Shown one piece after another: positions 11,450 to 21,907 of a stretch of 64,000 bases of DNA. Numbering within the stretch: the first letter of the stretch is position 1; each line of letters begins with the position of its first letter. The notes beneath the pieces were generated by a model, which was not told the origin of the DNA, did not search any database, and saw only the letters and a list, made by a program, of their open reading frames with translations. The stretch is from Hippopus hippopus (taxonomy: Eukaryota; Mollusca; Bivalvia; Cardiida; Cardiidae): contig OX328101.1 of NCBI GenBank assembly GCA_946811185.2, positions 22,242,122 to 22,306,121 of the forward strand, in the 5' to 3' direction. The translations under genes were made by a program, and so were the position numbers.

Positions 11450-12700
11450 GTTATTGTTCTTGCACACTGTACTCCGTAATATTGCAACAAACATGCATAC
11501 CAAGTTTCAAGTCACTCTGACTTGAGATGACAAAGTTATATTCTGGACAAGCAGAAAATGCTATAAAAATGACGATCAAAGGGAAATAACTCAGACAGCA
11601 TGAGATAGAGTTATGGTTCTTTCACACTGCACTCCGTATTATTGCAACAAACACACATGTCAAGTTTCAAGTCAATCAGACTGGAGATTACAAAGTTATG
11701 CTCCGGACAAGCAGAAAATGCTGTAAAAAATGACTATCGAAGGGAAATAACTCAAGACAGCACGAGATAGAGTTATGGTTCTTTCGCACTGCACTCCATA
11801 TTATTGCAACAAACACAAATACCAAGTTTCAAGTCAATCGGACTGGAGATGAAAAAGTTATATTCCAGACAAGCAGAAAATGCTGTAAAAATGACGATCA
11901 AAGGGAAATTACTCAAAGACAACACGAGGTAGAGTTATGGTTCTTTCGCAATGCACTCCATATTATTGCAACAAACACACATGCCAAGTTTCAAGTCGAT
12001 CAGACTGGAAATGATAAAGTTATGCTCCGGACAAGCAGAAAATGCTGTAAAAATGACAAAGGGAAATACCTCAAAGACAGCACGAGGTAAAGTTATGGTT
12101 CTTTCGCAGTGCACTCTGTATTATTGCAACAAACACATATGCCAAGTTTCAAGTCAATCGGACTGGAGATGACAAAGTTATATTCCGGACAAGCAGAAAA
12201 TGCTGTAAAAATGACGATCAAAGGGAAATAACTCAAAGACAGCACGAGGTAGAGTTATGGTTCTTTCGCACTGCACTCCGTATTATTGCAACAAACACAC
12301 ATGCCAAGTTTCAAGTCAATCAGACTGGAGATGAAAAAGTTATGCTCCGGACAAGCAGAAAATGCTGTAAAAAATGACTATCAAAGGGAAATAACTCAAA
12401 GACAGCTCGAGGTAGAGTTATGGTTCTTTCGCACTGCACTCCGTATTATTGCAACTAACACACATGCCAAGTTTCAAATCAATCGGACTGGAGATGATAA
12501 AATTATGCTCCGGACAAGCAGAAAATGCTGTAAAAATGACGATCAAAGGGAAATAACTCAAAGACAGCATGAGCTAGAGTTATGGTTCTTTTGCACTGCA
12601 CTCCGTATTATTGCAACAAACACACATGCCAAGTTTCAAGTCAATCGGACTGGAGATGACAAAGTTATGCTCCGGACAAAAACTGGACCCCGCCTGCCAA
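11450..12700 (+). repeat. Tandem array of 162-bp units
   Basis: TTATGGTTCTTTCGCACTGC recurs at 11611, 11773, 11935, 12093, 12255, 12418 and 12580. Spacing is 162 with single deviations of 158 and 163, so the reading frame of one unit into the next breaks twice here. Confidence 0.9.
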
Positions 12701-12769
12701 CCCACCCGCCCGTCCGCCATGGGTGATCCCATAATACGTCCCGTCTTTGACGGGCGTATAATAACTCAA

Positions 12770-13365
12770 AAATTAAGCAAGCAAGAGTTATGATTCATTT
12801 GCACTGCACTCCCCCTTAATGAGATCTATCCACCCATGAAGTTTCATAACCGTAGCTAGCATAGTTTTGGAGATATGCTTTGGACAAAATTCAAGTATGA
12901 ATATAAACAAAGGGAAATAACTCAAAAATTAAGTAAGCAAGAGTTATGATTCCTGTGCACTGCACTCCCCCTTGATGAGATCTATCCACCCATGAAGTTT
13001 CATAACCTTAGCTAGTATAGTCTTGGAGATATGCTCCGGACAAAATTCAAGTATGAAAAACAACAAAGGGCAATAACTCAAAAATTAAGGAAGCAAGAGT
13101 TATGATTCCTGTGCACTACACTCCCCCTTGATGAGATCTATCCACCCATGAAGTTTCATAACCGTAGCTAGTATAGTTTTGGAGATATGCTCCGGACAAA
13201 ATTCAAGTATGAAAAACAACAAAGGGCAATAACTCAAAAATTAAGCAAGCGAGAGTTATGATTCCTGTGCACTGCACTCCGCCTTGATGAGATCTATCCA
13301 CCCATGAAATTTCATAACTGTAGCTAGCATAGTTTTGGAGATATGCTCCGGACAAAGAATGGGGA
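12770..13365 (+). repeat. Tandem array of 156-bp units
   Basis: GAGTTATGATTCCTGTGCAC-type starts at 12788, 12944, 13100 and 13256 give an exact 156-bp period. The units share GCACTGCACTCC and GATATGCTCCGGACAAA with the 162-bp units, so both arrays descend from one ancestral repeat. Confidence 0.9.
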
Positions 13366-13623
13366 CGCCGCCCGCCCATCCGCCCGCCCGCCACGGGTGA
13401 TCCCATAATACGTCCCGTCTTCGACCGGCGTATAAAAAGGAGAAAATGTCGGTTACCAGCATTTTCTCCTTTCTCCACAATGTTTTCTACCCCATCAGAG
13501 AAAAATTGCGCCATTTGAGTCACAATGAAATTGTCATCTGTGTTAATGCTTTCAATTTGGACAAGGCTAAAATTTTGTTGTCTTGCAAAAGGTTAAGGTT
13601 TAAATAGAAGAGACACAGGTATA

Positions 13624-13768
13624 ACTAGAGCTGTCACTGAATGTGACTTAATACCCCCGCCAGCACTTTGACAGAAACAGGGAATTTTTTGTACACAGAC
13701 GGACACACGGACAGACAGGCTGATTCCATTATATCCCCCTGAAAACATTCATTTTGCGGGGGTATAAT
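13624..13768 (+). mobile_element. Helentron-like element, type III, 145 bp
   Basis: The 5' tip ACTAGAGCTGTCACTGAATG contains a GTCACTGAATGTGAC stem. The interior has CCCCCGCC and a GGACACACGGACAGACA tract. The 3' end ATTTTGCGGGGGTATAATTA pairs with the ATACCCCCGC near the start. It is a minimal derivative with no array. Confidence 0.6.
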
Positions 13769-14040
13769 TAAAACAATTAACATGCAATCGTGTCATTTCT
13801 GAAATTTTGAGCAAAATCTATTCAGTTATAATATATTTCAACTTTCTGTTTTTATTCTCTCGTTAAACCACTGGAGCAAAGTACTGCAATTTCCAGTACG
13901 TCCTGTTAGTTCTGGAACGGGGCCCAATAATAAACAATTTTCCTCCGACAGCTGCTCTTTGAATTAAGTCTAATACAGAGCACCAAATAAACTCCAAATA
14001 AACTGAACAGACCTTTTCAATTTAGAAATACGACCCAACA

Positions 14041-14395
14041 AATTCAATTTTAACGTTGCTTTTGTACAGCAAGCCTCTTCAAAGAGGACAGTTTAGATAA
14101 ACGATCAGACTGCACTTCGTGCAATCTGATCTTTAGCTACAATGGCCACAATCCTAATAAATTCAATTCTAATGTTGCTTTTGTCTAGAGAGTCTCATCA
14201 AGGAGAACAGTACAGATAAAAGATCAGACTGCATATTGTTCAATCCGATCTTGAGCTACAATGGCCACAATCCTAACAAATTCAATTCTAATGTTACTTT
14301 TGTCTAAAGAGTCTCATCAAAGAGGACAGTTTAGATAAAAGATCAGACTGCATATTGTGCAATCTGATCTTGAGCTAAACTGGCCACAAAGGTCA
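14041..14395 (+). repeat. Three tandem copies of a 119-bp unit holding the group B hairpin
   Basis: AATTCAATTCTAATGTTGCT recurs at 14041, 14160 and 14279. Each unit contains AGATCAGACTGCA and the facing TGCAATCTGATC. Elsewhere in the window this hairpin is single. Confidence 0.85.
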
Positions 14396-14589
14396 CTACA
14401 GATGTAAAAGATGCTTTCAGGGTTAACATTAATGATGGAAGCAAAAATGAGGTTAGGTAAATTAGAAATAATCCCCCTAGTTCATACATCATTATGCCAT
14501 TGAAAGCCATAAGCAATTATCATCACCTCTGAAACTGTGCTAGATCTATAATACTTCTCATATTTTTTGGTGCAGAAACACTTGTTTAA

Positions 14590-14808
14590 ACTCTATACCA
14601 CAGGATGCCAACTTTTAATGACCCTTAGGAAGAAACCTTTTCAAAACGTGGAAAAAGGAGAAAATGCTGGTTACCAGCATTTTCTTCATTTCCCACAACA
14701 TTGTCTACCCTTTCTGATACAAAATTCAAGTATTTGATTATATTTTATTTGTCGTCTGCAGTCTCTTTGAATTTGGACCAGTCTAAAATTTTGTTGTCAG
14801 GTAATGGG
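14590..14808 (+). mobile_element. MITE A copy
   Basis: TTAA at 14586-14589 and 14809-14812; 219 bp. Confidence 0.85.
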
Positions 14809-14813
14809 TTAAA

Positions 14814-14868
14814 GGGTAGAAAACATTGTAGGAAAGGTCGTCAAAACTCAGGAATGTGTCGTAAAGGG
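14814..14868 (-). mobile_element. MITE A internal-deletion derivative
   Basis: GGGTAGAAAACATTGTAGG is joined to AAAGGTCGTCAAAACTC and ends GTAAAGGG before TTAA 14869-14872. The hairpin is gone. A further RE remnant follows at about 14882-14992. Confidence 0.65.
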
Positions 14869-15359
14869 TTAATATATAAATAGGAGTGAAAATATTGTGA
14901 CAAGAGGAAAAATTACCCGTTTTTTTCTAAATATAACATTATGTACTGTACTTGCAATAATGACTGGTCTAAAATTTGTTGTTTGGTAAAGGTACAGAAG
15001 ATAAATCAACTGACAGCCAATCTATCCATGATCATCACAGTTAATGGAAAAAACTATGTTTATGATAAAAGGAACATGGTTTTTGCATAGTCTACAGACC
15101 ATGTGCTTTTATTCCATCATGATCCCCCCCCCCTTTTTGAGAATTTTTATTTGGACACTATTTCGAAAGAAACTTTGTCCATTATAAATCTGTCTCCAAA
15201 CCATAGTAGTACATTACAAAATTAATGATATGAAACTCCTTGTTGCAGATCTAGGTATAGAATTGTAATAACAATGATATGAAACTAATAACTCTGTCAT
15301 TAAATAGATTAACAAAGCATTAGGAAACCTCTAAACTTTTCAATATAGGGTAAATGAAT

Positions 15360-15558
15360 AGAACTGAAGACAAAATCTTTAATTTGTCCATATTCAAAGT
15401 ATTTTCAGAGAATATTTCTATTGTGGTTCAAAGATGACTGTCACTGTCCATGAATGCCTAAAAAACATTGTTACCATAAATTTCTCCTTTTTACCGCAAT
15501 GTTTTCAAAAGCCTCATTTTCCCTTGGTACAGGAAAACATAGGATTGTTTGGTTATGG
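15360..15558 (-). mobile_element. MITE A remnant
   Basis: Degenerate RE (GACAAAATCTTTAATTTGTCC) and LE sides with half of the hairpin lost. Confidence 0.5.
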
Positions 15559-15652
15559 ATGAAGGAAGTTGCTGGTGCTTTCTCCATCATCTCTGATCTT
15601 TTAATTATGAAATAATTTTACCTCATTACGTAATTAATGATTGTATAATTAA

Positions 15653-15862
15653 CCCTTAGGCTGCTAAGCACGACTCACTAACCTTTTGCGGAAGGTGTAA
15701 ATGCAAGATCAGACTGTACAGAATGTGCAGTCTGATCTTGCATCTACACTGTCCGATGGGAAGATATTTTTCTACAAAAAAAAAATAAGTTTGAAGTAGC
15801 ATTATTTGGGTTTTTGCTATCAGTTTGAACATTTGAACATCAGTTATTTAGCAGGATAAGGG
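15653..15862 (+). mobile_element. TTAA element with group B hairpin and 15-bp inverted ends
   Basis: TTAA (15649-15652) precedes CCCTTAGGCTGCTAA, and the right end TTAGCAGGATAAGGG is followed by TTGA. The centre is GTAAATGCAAGATCAGACTG facing its complement. The ends differ from those of the copies at 1004 and 44293, so the same hairpin is carried by at least two end types. Confidence 0.75.
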
Positions 15863-15952
15863 TTGAACTTTAAAGCTACATGCTCAGAATGGTTTCTTAG
15901 ACAGTAAAGATCAAGATTCTATATAAGGTGGGACTGTGTGGTAAAGGTTTAA

Positions 15953-16139
15953 ATCTCTATAAGACAACAAATACTTGGCCATAATGTAAGGCATTTGCAG
16001 ACAACACATTAAAATTAATGTGACTAGAATGTTGGAATTAATGTCTTCACAAAAGTATAAAACAAATTAACAGGAAAGAAAAATGCTGTTTACTCATCTT
16101 CATTAGGGTCCTTTACTCTGAGGATGGTTTGCTAAAGGG
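15953..16139 (-). mobile_element. MITE A remnant sharing its right TTAA with the next copy
   Basis: The ends TCTATAAGACAACAAA and GGTTTGCTAAAGGG remain. TTAA 16140-16143 also serves as the left flank of the copy at 16144. Confidence 0.55.
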
Positions 16140-16143
16140 TTAA

Positions 16144-16363
16144 TCCTTAACTTCTCAATCCCGACTTTTAATGACCAAAAGGAAGAGGGCTTTTGAAAAC
16201 ACTTTCAGAAAAGGAGAAAATGCTGGGAACAAGCATTTTCACCTTTTCCCATAATGTTTTCTAATCTAACAAAGGGAGAAATCATAATTTTCGCTACATT
16301 AAATTTGTTGTCTGCAAATGCATTCAGTTTGGTTCCTTCCAAAATGTTGTCATTTGCTAAGGT
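16144..16363 (+). mobile_element. MITE A copy
   Basis: 220 bp; left TTAA shared with the previous element; right flank decayed (TTCA). Confidence 0.75.
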
Positions 16364-16469
16364 GTTCATGCAGACTAGTGAATATGCAATGAATAATTAT
16401 TCTGATGCACGTTGTCTTTCGTGTCAAATTATAGCCTTATTAACTTTATGACTGCTGCATTAATTAAAT

Positions 16470-16775
16470 TACAGGTACATCATTATGGTAAGAAAATGCT
16501 GGGTCCGTATTCGCTAACCATTCTTGAGAATGTCCTTTGTCTTATTCTTCAAAATTTTCTACATTTAAAAGTAACACAACTTCTGATTGGCTAAACCAAA
16601 TGGTTTAGCCAATCAGAAGTTGTGTTACTTTTAAAGATAGAAAATTCTGGAGAATACGACCGAGAATGCTCTTAAGAATGGTTGGTGAATACTGGCCCCT
16701 CGTAACCATAATGTTTTCAAAAACTTCATTCATCAAGACGGTTAAAACTTGTGATTGTTTGGGATATGGTACTCT
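16470..16775 (-). mobile_element. MITE A copy split by a 198-bp palindrome
   Basis: The hairpin arm GGTAAGAAAATGCTG is interrupted at 16501 and resumes as GTAACCATAATGTTTTC at about 16702, running to the LE-type GTGATTGTTTGG. Confidence 0.55.
16501..16698. mobile_element. 198-bp foldback palindrome
   Basis: The element is symmetrical about 16599/16600: GGGTCCGTATTCGCTAACC at 16501-16519 faces GGTTGGTGAATACTGGCCC at 16680-16698. The central CTTCTGATTGGCTAAACCA half-site is a perfect inverted repeat. It lies at the centre of a MITE A copy and has no coding content. Confidence 0.85.
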
Positions 16776-16819
16776 CTTTACTAAACAATGCTTTGTCATA
16801 CAAGACCTATGACAACATA

Positions 16820-17003
16820 GTTGATTGATTGTATTATGTTTAACGCCACTTTCAACATTATTTCACTTATCGCGACAGCCAGTGCACCTATCCATGATGA
16901 CTCCTGTCTCAATGACTATCATCAATTCTCGAAAAGAAATTGGCCGAGCCAGGGATCAAACCAGCAACCCCCTGTTCTTGAGTCCTGTACTACCGAGACT
17001 CAG
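16820..17003 (-). mobile_element. tRNA-derived SINE, internally shortened
   Basis: On the minus strand a tRNA-like head (AGCTGAGTCTCGGTAGTACA) leads into a body and a tail ending in AATCAATCAA. The target duplication CTATGACAACATA is exact at 16807-16819 and 17004-17016. Compared with 47020-47326, about 120 bp of the centre is missing. Confidence 0.85.
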
Positions 17004-17019
17004 CTATGACAACATACTA

Positions 17020-17160
17020 GGCAATATTATGGAGAAAATGTCTGTAACTGGCATTCTTTCTTTTCTCATAATGTTGTCTTAAAAAACAAATCCCATCATT
17101 AAAGCCATGATAAATTTTTTGTCTGCAAGGGCTTTCTGTTTGAAACAGTGTCAAACATTG
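17020..17160 (+). mobile_element. MITE A remnant (hairpin and RE side)
   Basis: ATTATGGAGAAAATGTCTGTAACTGGCATTC is the decayed hairpin. The SINE to its left split this copy. Confidence 0.5.
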
Positions 17161-17167
17161 TTGCTAT

Positions 17168-17388
17168 CTCTTTACCACACAACAAAAATTTGGACTCGAC
17201 CAAATTGAAAGCATGAGCACATGACCAGATAAATTTAGGTCAAATGATGATTTCTGTCTTTGATAGGCTAGAAAACATTGTGGGAAGAGGAGAAAATGCT
17301 GGTTACCAGCATTTTCTCCTTTTCGCACCATATTTTCAAAAGCCTTCTTTCTTCAAGGTCGTTAAAACTCGGGATTGTGTAGTGTGAG
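17168..17388 (-). mobile_element. MITE A copy, 221 bp
   Basis: Right TTAA at 17389-17392; first of three copies in a row. Confidence 0.85.
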
Positions 17389-17404
17389 TTAAGGAAAGAC
17401 TTAA

Positions 17405-17625
17405 CTCTTTACCGAACAACAAGATTTTAGACTGGTCCGTTTTAAAAGCATTTGTAGATGACAAAATTAATGCGACTCAAAAGTTGAAATCTGCTCTAGG
17501 AAGGGTGGAAAACATTGTTGGAAAAGGAGAAAATGCTGGTTACCAGCATTTTCTCCTTTTCTAACAATGTTTTCAAAAGGCTTCTTTCTCAGAGTCGTGA
17601 AAACCTGTGATTGTTAGGTAAAGAG
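17405..17625 (-). mobile_element. MITE A copy, 221 bp
   Basis: TTAA at 17401-17404; its right TTAA (17626-17629) is also the left flank of the next copy. Confidence 0.9.
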
Positions 17626-17629
17626 TTAA

Positions 17630-17946
17630 CTCTTTACCACATAATGCCCGCTTTTAACGACCTTGGGAAAGAAGACTTCTTAAACACTGTTGGGAAAAGG
17701 AGTAAATGTCGATAACCAGCATTTTCTCCTTTTCCCACAATGTTTGCTACCTTACCAAAGACAACTTCCACAATTCTAGCCACATTGAATTTGGAGTCTG
17801 CCTATGCTTTCGGTTTGGACCAGTGGTTACCAGCATTTTCTCCTTTTCCCACAATGTTTTCAAAAGGCTTCTTTCTTAGAGTGGAAACCCGTGATTGTTA
17901 TGCTTTCGGTTTGGACCAGTCTAAAATGATGTCGTGAGGTAAAGGC
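17630..17946 (+). mobile_element. MITE A copy with an extra hairpin segment
   Basis: The normal copy is interrupted after TATGCTTTCGGTTTGGACCAGT. An 80-bp piece in reverse orientation (half hairpin to LE side) follows, then the same 22 bases repeat before the true right end. TTAA follows at 17947-17950. Confidence 0.8.
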
Positions 17947-18056
17947 TTAAGAGACAACATGACAAAACCCCAATTTTTCTCTGCACTGAATTCTTTGAAT
18001 GCTTTTCAAAAAAAATTGTGGAAAAGATACAAGCTTAAAATACCTTTTTATCTTAC

Positions 18057-18229
18057 CTTTTCAAATTTTACCAACAGATTCCAAAGTTCCGCAGTAAATT
18101 CTAACAGTCCTGGAGACAATTCGAAAGCATGACGATCTGCTAGAAGTTGTTTTGATGTATTTTGCACCAACCTCTCAAAAATTTCCGCCAAAGCTTGCAA
18201 CTCCACTGTTAATATTGAGCCAGACCAGC
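18057..18229 (-). CDS. Probable internal exon, minus-strand gene
   Basis: A 173-nt segment (GC plus 57 codons) ends at AAAAG|GTAAGA. It encodes WSGSILTVELQALAEIFERL, then VQNTSKQLLADRHAFELSPG, then LLEFTAELWNLLVKFEK. Codon content and the helical, leucine-rich pattern look protein-coding. An alternative acceptor in the same phase at 18205 would drop eight codons. It needs one base from the previous exon, which the exon at 20346 supplies, and it ends in phase 0. The family is not recognised; a HEAT/ARM-like solenoid is a guess. Confidence 0.5.
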
Positions 18230-18234
18230 CTAAT

Positions 18235-18850
18235 GCGAAAACTATCACAGTTCATTCCACCTAATTATATGTACCGCTGCGAAATTAGAGATTCCTTCTA
18301 TCAATTCAAATCCATTCAATTTGAATCAAAAATACACCTTAAAGTCAAGTATGGACCACGAAATTAAATGAAGCTTCTTTCATCCTTGATTATCAAGACA
18401 CTCAGCTGTATCAATTAAACATTCAACTTCATCCTCAATAAGTTTTTGAGGCAGTCTTGTGGACAACTACTGAAAACTGCATGTATAACAATAGACAAAT
18501 AGCTTTAAAAAGCAAGTTCTCAATTAGTCACATGTTTCCTTATCTTGTCCTAAACTAAAATTATAACCATCAGTTATCACAAGTTTTTTTTTCTCAATTA
18601 TCTCAGATTTGAACATATGGCACATAATATGGCTAAATAGGAGATGAGATGTTTACAAATCATTTATCTCATTTTCTTAATTCTTCATTTCATTTTTAAC
18701 TTTAAAAATTTCATAAGAACTAGGAGGATAAACATACTAAATGTATTATCTGCAAAACAGTAATAATTAAACTCATTAAACTTGCATAATCTTTCTTATT
18801 ATAGTCCTGATTTAAAATGCATCAATTACATAGACAGAATACTAAACAGA
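18235..18850. other. No feature seen
   Basis: AT-rich, apparently intronic sequence between the exon at 18057-18229 and the next MITE A pair. Confidence 0.45.
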
Positions 18851-18861
18851 ACATCAATTAA

Positions 18862-19074
18862 CCCTTTACCACACAATCTTGACTTTTTATGGCCCAGAAA
18901 AAGAAAACTTTTGAAAACATTGTGGGAAATGGAGGAAATGCTGGCATTTTCTCCTTTTCCCACAATATTTTCTACTATTCCAAAAACCAATTGCAATTTT
19001 TCAGTCACATATTTTTTGTCATTTCACATTGCTTTCCAATTGGACAATTCTACAATTTTGTCACTTGTAAAGAG
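18862..19074 (+). mobile_element. MITE A copy with shortened loop
   Basis: TTAA at 18858-18861; the loop has lost GGTTACCA so the arms meet as AAATGCTGGCATTTT. Confidence 0.85.
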
Positions 19075-19080
19075 TTTAAG

Positions 19081-19271
19081 CTCTTTACCACATGACAAAA
19101 TATTTGACTCATGCATATTGAAAGCACTTAGAGACAACATGAACAACACCAACACCAGTAGGAAACATTGTGTGAAAAAGACAAAATGCTGGTCAGCAGT
19201 ATTTATTCAACAATGTTTTCAAAAACCTTCTTCCTCTGGGTCACAAAAATACAAAATAGTATAGTAAAGGG
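19081..19271 (-). mobile_element. MITE A copy, shortened
   Basis: 191 bp; starts six bases after the previous copy and ends before TTAA 19272-19275. Confidence 0.8.
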
Positions 19272-19275
19272 TTAA

Positions 19276-19820
19276 GTTAATCTTTACACCTTTTTCATTT
19301 CCATGACTTAAAAGTATCTCTTTCCTAACATCATTTTAGCCCCTACAAATGTGGGTAACTTTATCGAAGATTTATTCTGAATCTATGTAATCTCTTACAA
19401 TAAATTTGGTGCTGAAGTATTTTCCAAAAGTAGCCTAGTGAAAAAAGGATTACTGACAAGGTGAAATGTGTAAAAAGGATATACCAGTAACTTTCCATAT
19501 TGTTTTCGAAAATTGTCTGTTGCCATACTAAAAATGTCATCTGCAGATGCCAATGAGCTATTTCATAGCCCTAGTAAAAATACTGACAAATTCATTACCT
19601 CAAAAACTACATGAAGAAAGGAGGGTGTTTCTTTGCACCAATTGACAGTTATCAAATAAATGATAGGGGCATGGATTGTCTGTCAGACATGAAAATTAGA
19701 AATAATTGCAATTTCAATGATTGTTTTGCGCACACATCTCATGTCAAACAGTGTTGCTCTGTGACCATACTCAACATTTTGTCTGATCTACCACTCCACT
19801 GTCCTGGACAACAGAAGGTT
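19276..19820. other. No feature seen
   Basis: No repeat or splice-supported exon recognised. Confidence 0.45.
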
Positions 19821-19826
19821 AATTAA

Positions 19827-19954
19827 TCCTTTACAAAGCAATTCCAGACTTTTAACCACCCTAACAGGAAAGGCCTTTGAAAAAAGAGAAAATGCTGTTG
19901 TCTGCTAATGCTTTCAACTTGCACGAGTGTAAAATTTTGTAGTTTGGTACAGTG
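19827..19954 (+). mobile_element. MITE A copy lacking the second hairpin arm
   Basis: 128 bp; AAAGAGAAAATGCTG is joined directly to TTGTCTGCTAATGC. Left TTAA 19823-19826. Confidence 0.75.
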
Positions 19955-19959
19955 TGAAA

Positions 19960-20340
19960 TGCACTTAGAATACTAAAGGTGAAATCCACTTTTCTCCCTA
20001 TCTCAAACCCCTAATTTGATGTAATTGAATCTATAATAGCTCAGAACATGAAATAACAAAGCAGAAATTTCAAAGTTATTATCCATTATTTTCAAATAAA
20101 ACTTTATCAGGTAAAAACATGTACAATAAAGTTATCCCCAGAACACAGACAGGCAGAATGAGTTAATTCCAATCTATTATACTCTACAACAATACTGGAT
20201 ACTTCATAAAACATCTGTGTTTACACATTGTAACAGTATATGATAGTTTGTTGATAAATTAACAGTCTCCAGATTCTGTAATATTCACAAACAAATGTTC
20301 CATTTACAAACAAATGTTCTATCATCAAAGGAAATCTCAG
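19960..20340. other. No feature seen
   Basis: Contains a short direct repeat ACAAACAAATGTTC at about 20288 and 20305; otherwise plain AT-rich sequence. Confidence 0.4.
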
Positions 20341-20345
20341 TCTAC

Positions 20346-20403
20346 CTGGTTTCCCCTCACATGGAAAGTTTGATAGTTCATTCAACAATTTTACACCTAC
20401 CCC
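20346..20403 (-). CDS. Possible internal exon, minus-strand gene
   Basis: A 58-nt segment between a weak acceptor (AATATAG) and a CCAG|GTAGAC donor encodes GVGVKLLNELSNFPCEGKP and ends on a G. That G completes the first codon of the exon at 18057-18229. It starts in phase 0, as the exon at 22804 requires. The acceptor has a poor pyrimidine tract. Confidence 0.3.
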
Positions 20404-20468
20404 CTATATTCAGGTTATGTGTTCTATATTTAGTTCGCAGCATCCCTGGGTTGCTCCATTTATCTTAG

Positions 20469-20692
20469 CTCTTTACTAAGACAACAAAATATTAGCCTTA
20501 TCTTAATTGAAACCTTTTGCAGAAAAAAGATTAAAATGTTCCTAAAAATATGAATGTTGTTTTTTAAAGGGAAGAAAATATTGTGGGAAAAGAAGACAAT
20601 GCTGTTTACCAGTACTGTCTCTTTTTCAAACAATATTTTCAAAAGCCGTCTTCTTCGAGGTCAATAAAGTTGATAAAGTCAGGAATGTTTAG
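20469..20692 (-). mobile_element. MITE A copy, old
   Basis: Flank TTAG on the left; hairpin degenerate (GGAAAAGAAGACAATGC). Confidence 0.7.
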
Positions 20693-20916
20693 CTCCATTT
20701 AATTGAAGAGCATTACTTTGGAATGAGATGATGAATGCATGAAATTTATTACCAAAGTGTGCACTGATGAATATCGCATTTTGTCTGATAAGGTTTTTAA
20801 ATGGAAACTTTTCAGACCCATAAAAAAAAGCAAAAAAAAATCTGACATTGAAAACTATAATGTACCTGAGAACACTCTGAAGTGCACTGTTCCTAGAAAA
20901 TATAATTACAGTTTAA

Positions 20917-21113
20917 CCCTTTGCCACACAATCCTGAGTCTTACTGACCCTGAAAGAGAAGTATTTGAATGCTGGTAACCAGCATTTTCTCCTTTACCCA
21001 GAATGTTTTCTACCCAATCGGTGAGAGAGATTGTCATTTGAGCTGTATATATTTTGTCATCTGTTAAAGCTTTGAATTTGGTAGAATCTAAAATTTGGTA
21101 GTTTGGTAAAGAG
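20917..21113 (+). mobile_element. MITE A copy lacking the left hairpin arm
   Basis: AGTATTTGAATGCTGG replaces the first arm. TTAA 20913-20916; right TCAA. Confidence 0.8.
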
Positions 21114-21141
21114 TCAACCACTATTAAGCTGAAGCACTTAA

Positions 21142-21358
21142 CCCTTTACCAGACAAAAAAAATTTAGTCTTGTCCAAATTGAAAGCATTTGCAGACAACT
21201 AATTAAATGTGGTTTGAATTTGCGAAGTTGTCTTACAAGTTGTAAAAACTTTGTGGGAAAAGTGGAAAATGCTGGTTACCAGCATTTCCTTCTTTTCCCC
21301 ATGTTTTCAAAAGGCTTCCTCCTCAGCGTCATTAAAACTCGGATTGTATGGGAAAAGC
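21142..21358 (-). mobile_element. MITE A copy
   Basis: TTAA at 21138-21141; right flank TTAG. Confidence 0.8.
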
Positions 21359-21559
21359 TTAGCAGGAGAATACCAAACCTAGAAATTCAAAACCTGCCCT
21401 TTAATTTCCCTTCAGCATAGTCTATTTTTCATCATTCATTAACTAATTACATGATTGATTACAAAATCAATACAAATCATACAGGTCTGTTTCAAAACCC
21501 TTCACCTTTAATTCTTTATCAAACGGCACAAAACTGATCTACATGAATGACTGAATTTG

Positions 21560-21870
21560 TGTTTATTTATTGTCCCCACCGGTTGCCCATATGGGCAACA
21601 CCCCCTCAAGGCTGTAAGTATTGTTACAGGGGATCATGCAGACAGGATGAAACCCATCTTAAGTTACGCCTGGTTCTTTAACGTGCTCGGTGTATAGCAC
21701 CATCACACAGGACCTCAGTTTAACATCTCATCCAAAAGACTATTAGTAATTCTAGATGGCCAGCCGTGGTACTTGAACCCACGCCCTCAAGTGACCCAAA
21801 ACATCATGTTCACAAGTCCTACACTCTACCAACTGAGCTATTCTGGCTGGTCCAATAACATCTGGATTCA
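21560..21870 (-). mobile_element. tRNA-derived SINE of a second type
   Basis: On the minus strand the head reads GCCAGAATAGCTCAGTTGGT then AGAGTGTAGGACTTG, tRNA-like with an A box. The body contains GAGGTCCTGTGTGATGGTGC and the facing GCACGTTAAAGAACC. This conserved centre differs from that of the other SINEs here. No clear target duplication was found. Confidence 0.65.
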
Positions 21871-21907
21871 GTGCTACAACTTTATACCTTGACAGCCACT
21901 GTCTTGA

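Larger units (their letters stand above)
11239..13435 (+). mobile_element. Helentron-like element, type II, with two minisatellite blocks
   Basis: The 5' tip ACAAGAGCGGCAAATTGTTG corresponds to the stem GCGGCAAATTGTCGC of other copies. The 3' end has a C-rich CCCGCC tract, the CGTCCCGTCTTCGACCGGCG stem and TATAA. Two related arrays (162-bp then 156-bp units) fill the centre. It lies inside the arm of a MITE A hairpin. No transposase or Rep/helicase reading frame is present. Confidence 0.7.
11175..13592. mobile_element. MITE A with two RE-type ends, carrying a type II insertion
   Basis: The left end (after TTAA 11171-11174) reads CTCTATACAAGACCAAAAAA, an RE. The right end (before TTAA 13593-13596) reads GGACAAGGCTAAAATTTTG, also an RE. 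A normal copy has one LE and one RE, so this is a hybrid of two copies joined near the hairpin, or two broken copies bridged by the insertion at 11239-13435. Confidence 0.65.

Noticed and set aside
12286..12726. 146-codon plus-strand frame
   Set aside because: It is the 162-bp minisatellite read through; neighbouring units are out of frame.
18782..19264. 160-codon plus-strand frame
   Set aside because: It spans two MITE A copies; its translation (NPLPHN..., ENIVGNGGNAG...) appears at nearly every MITE and is antisense or hairpin sequence.
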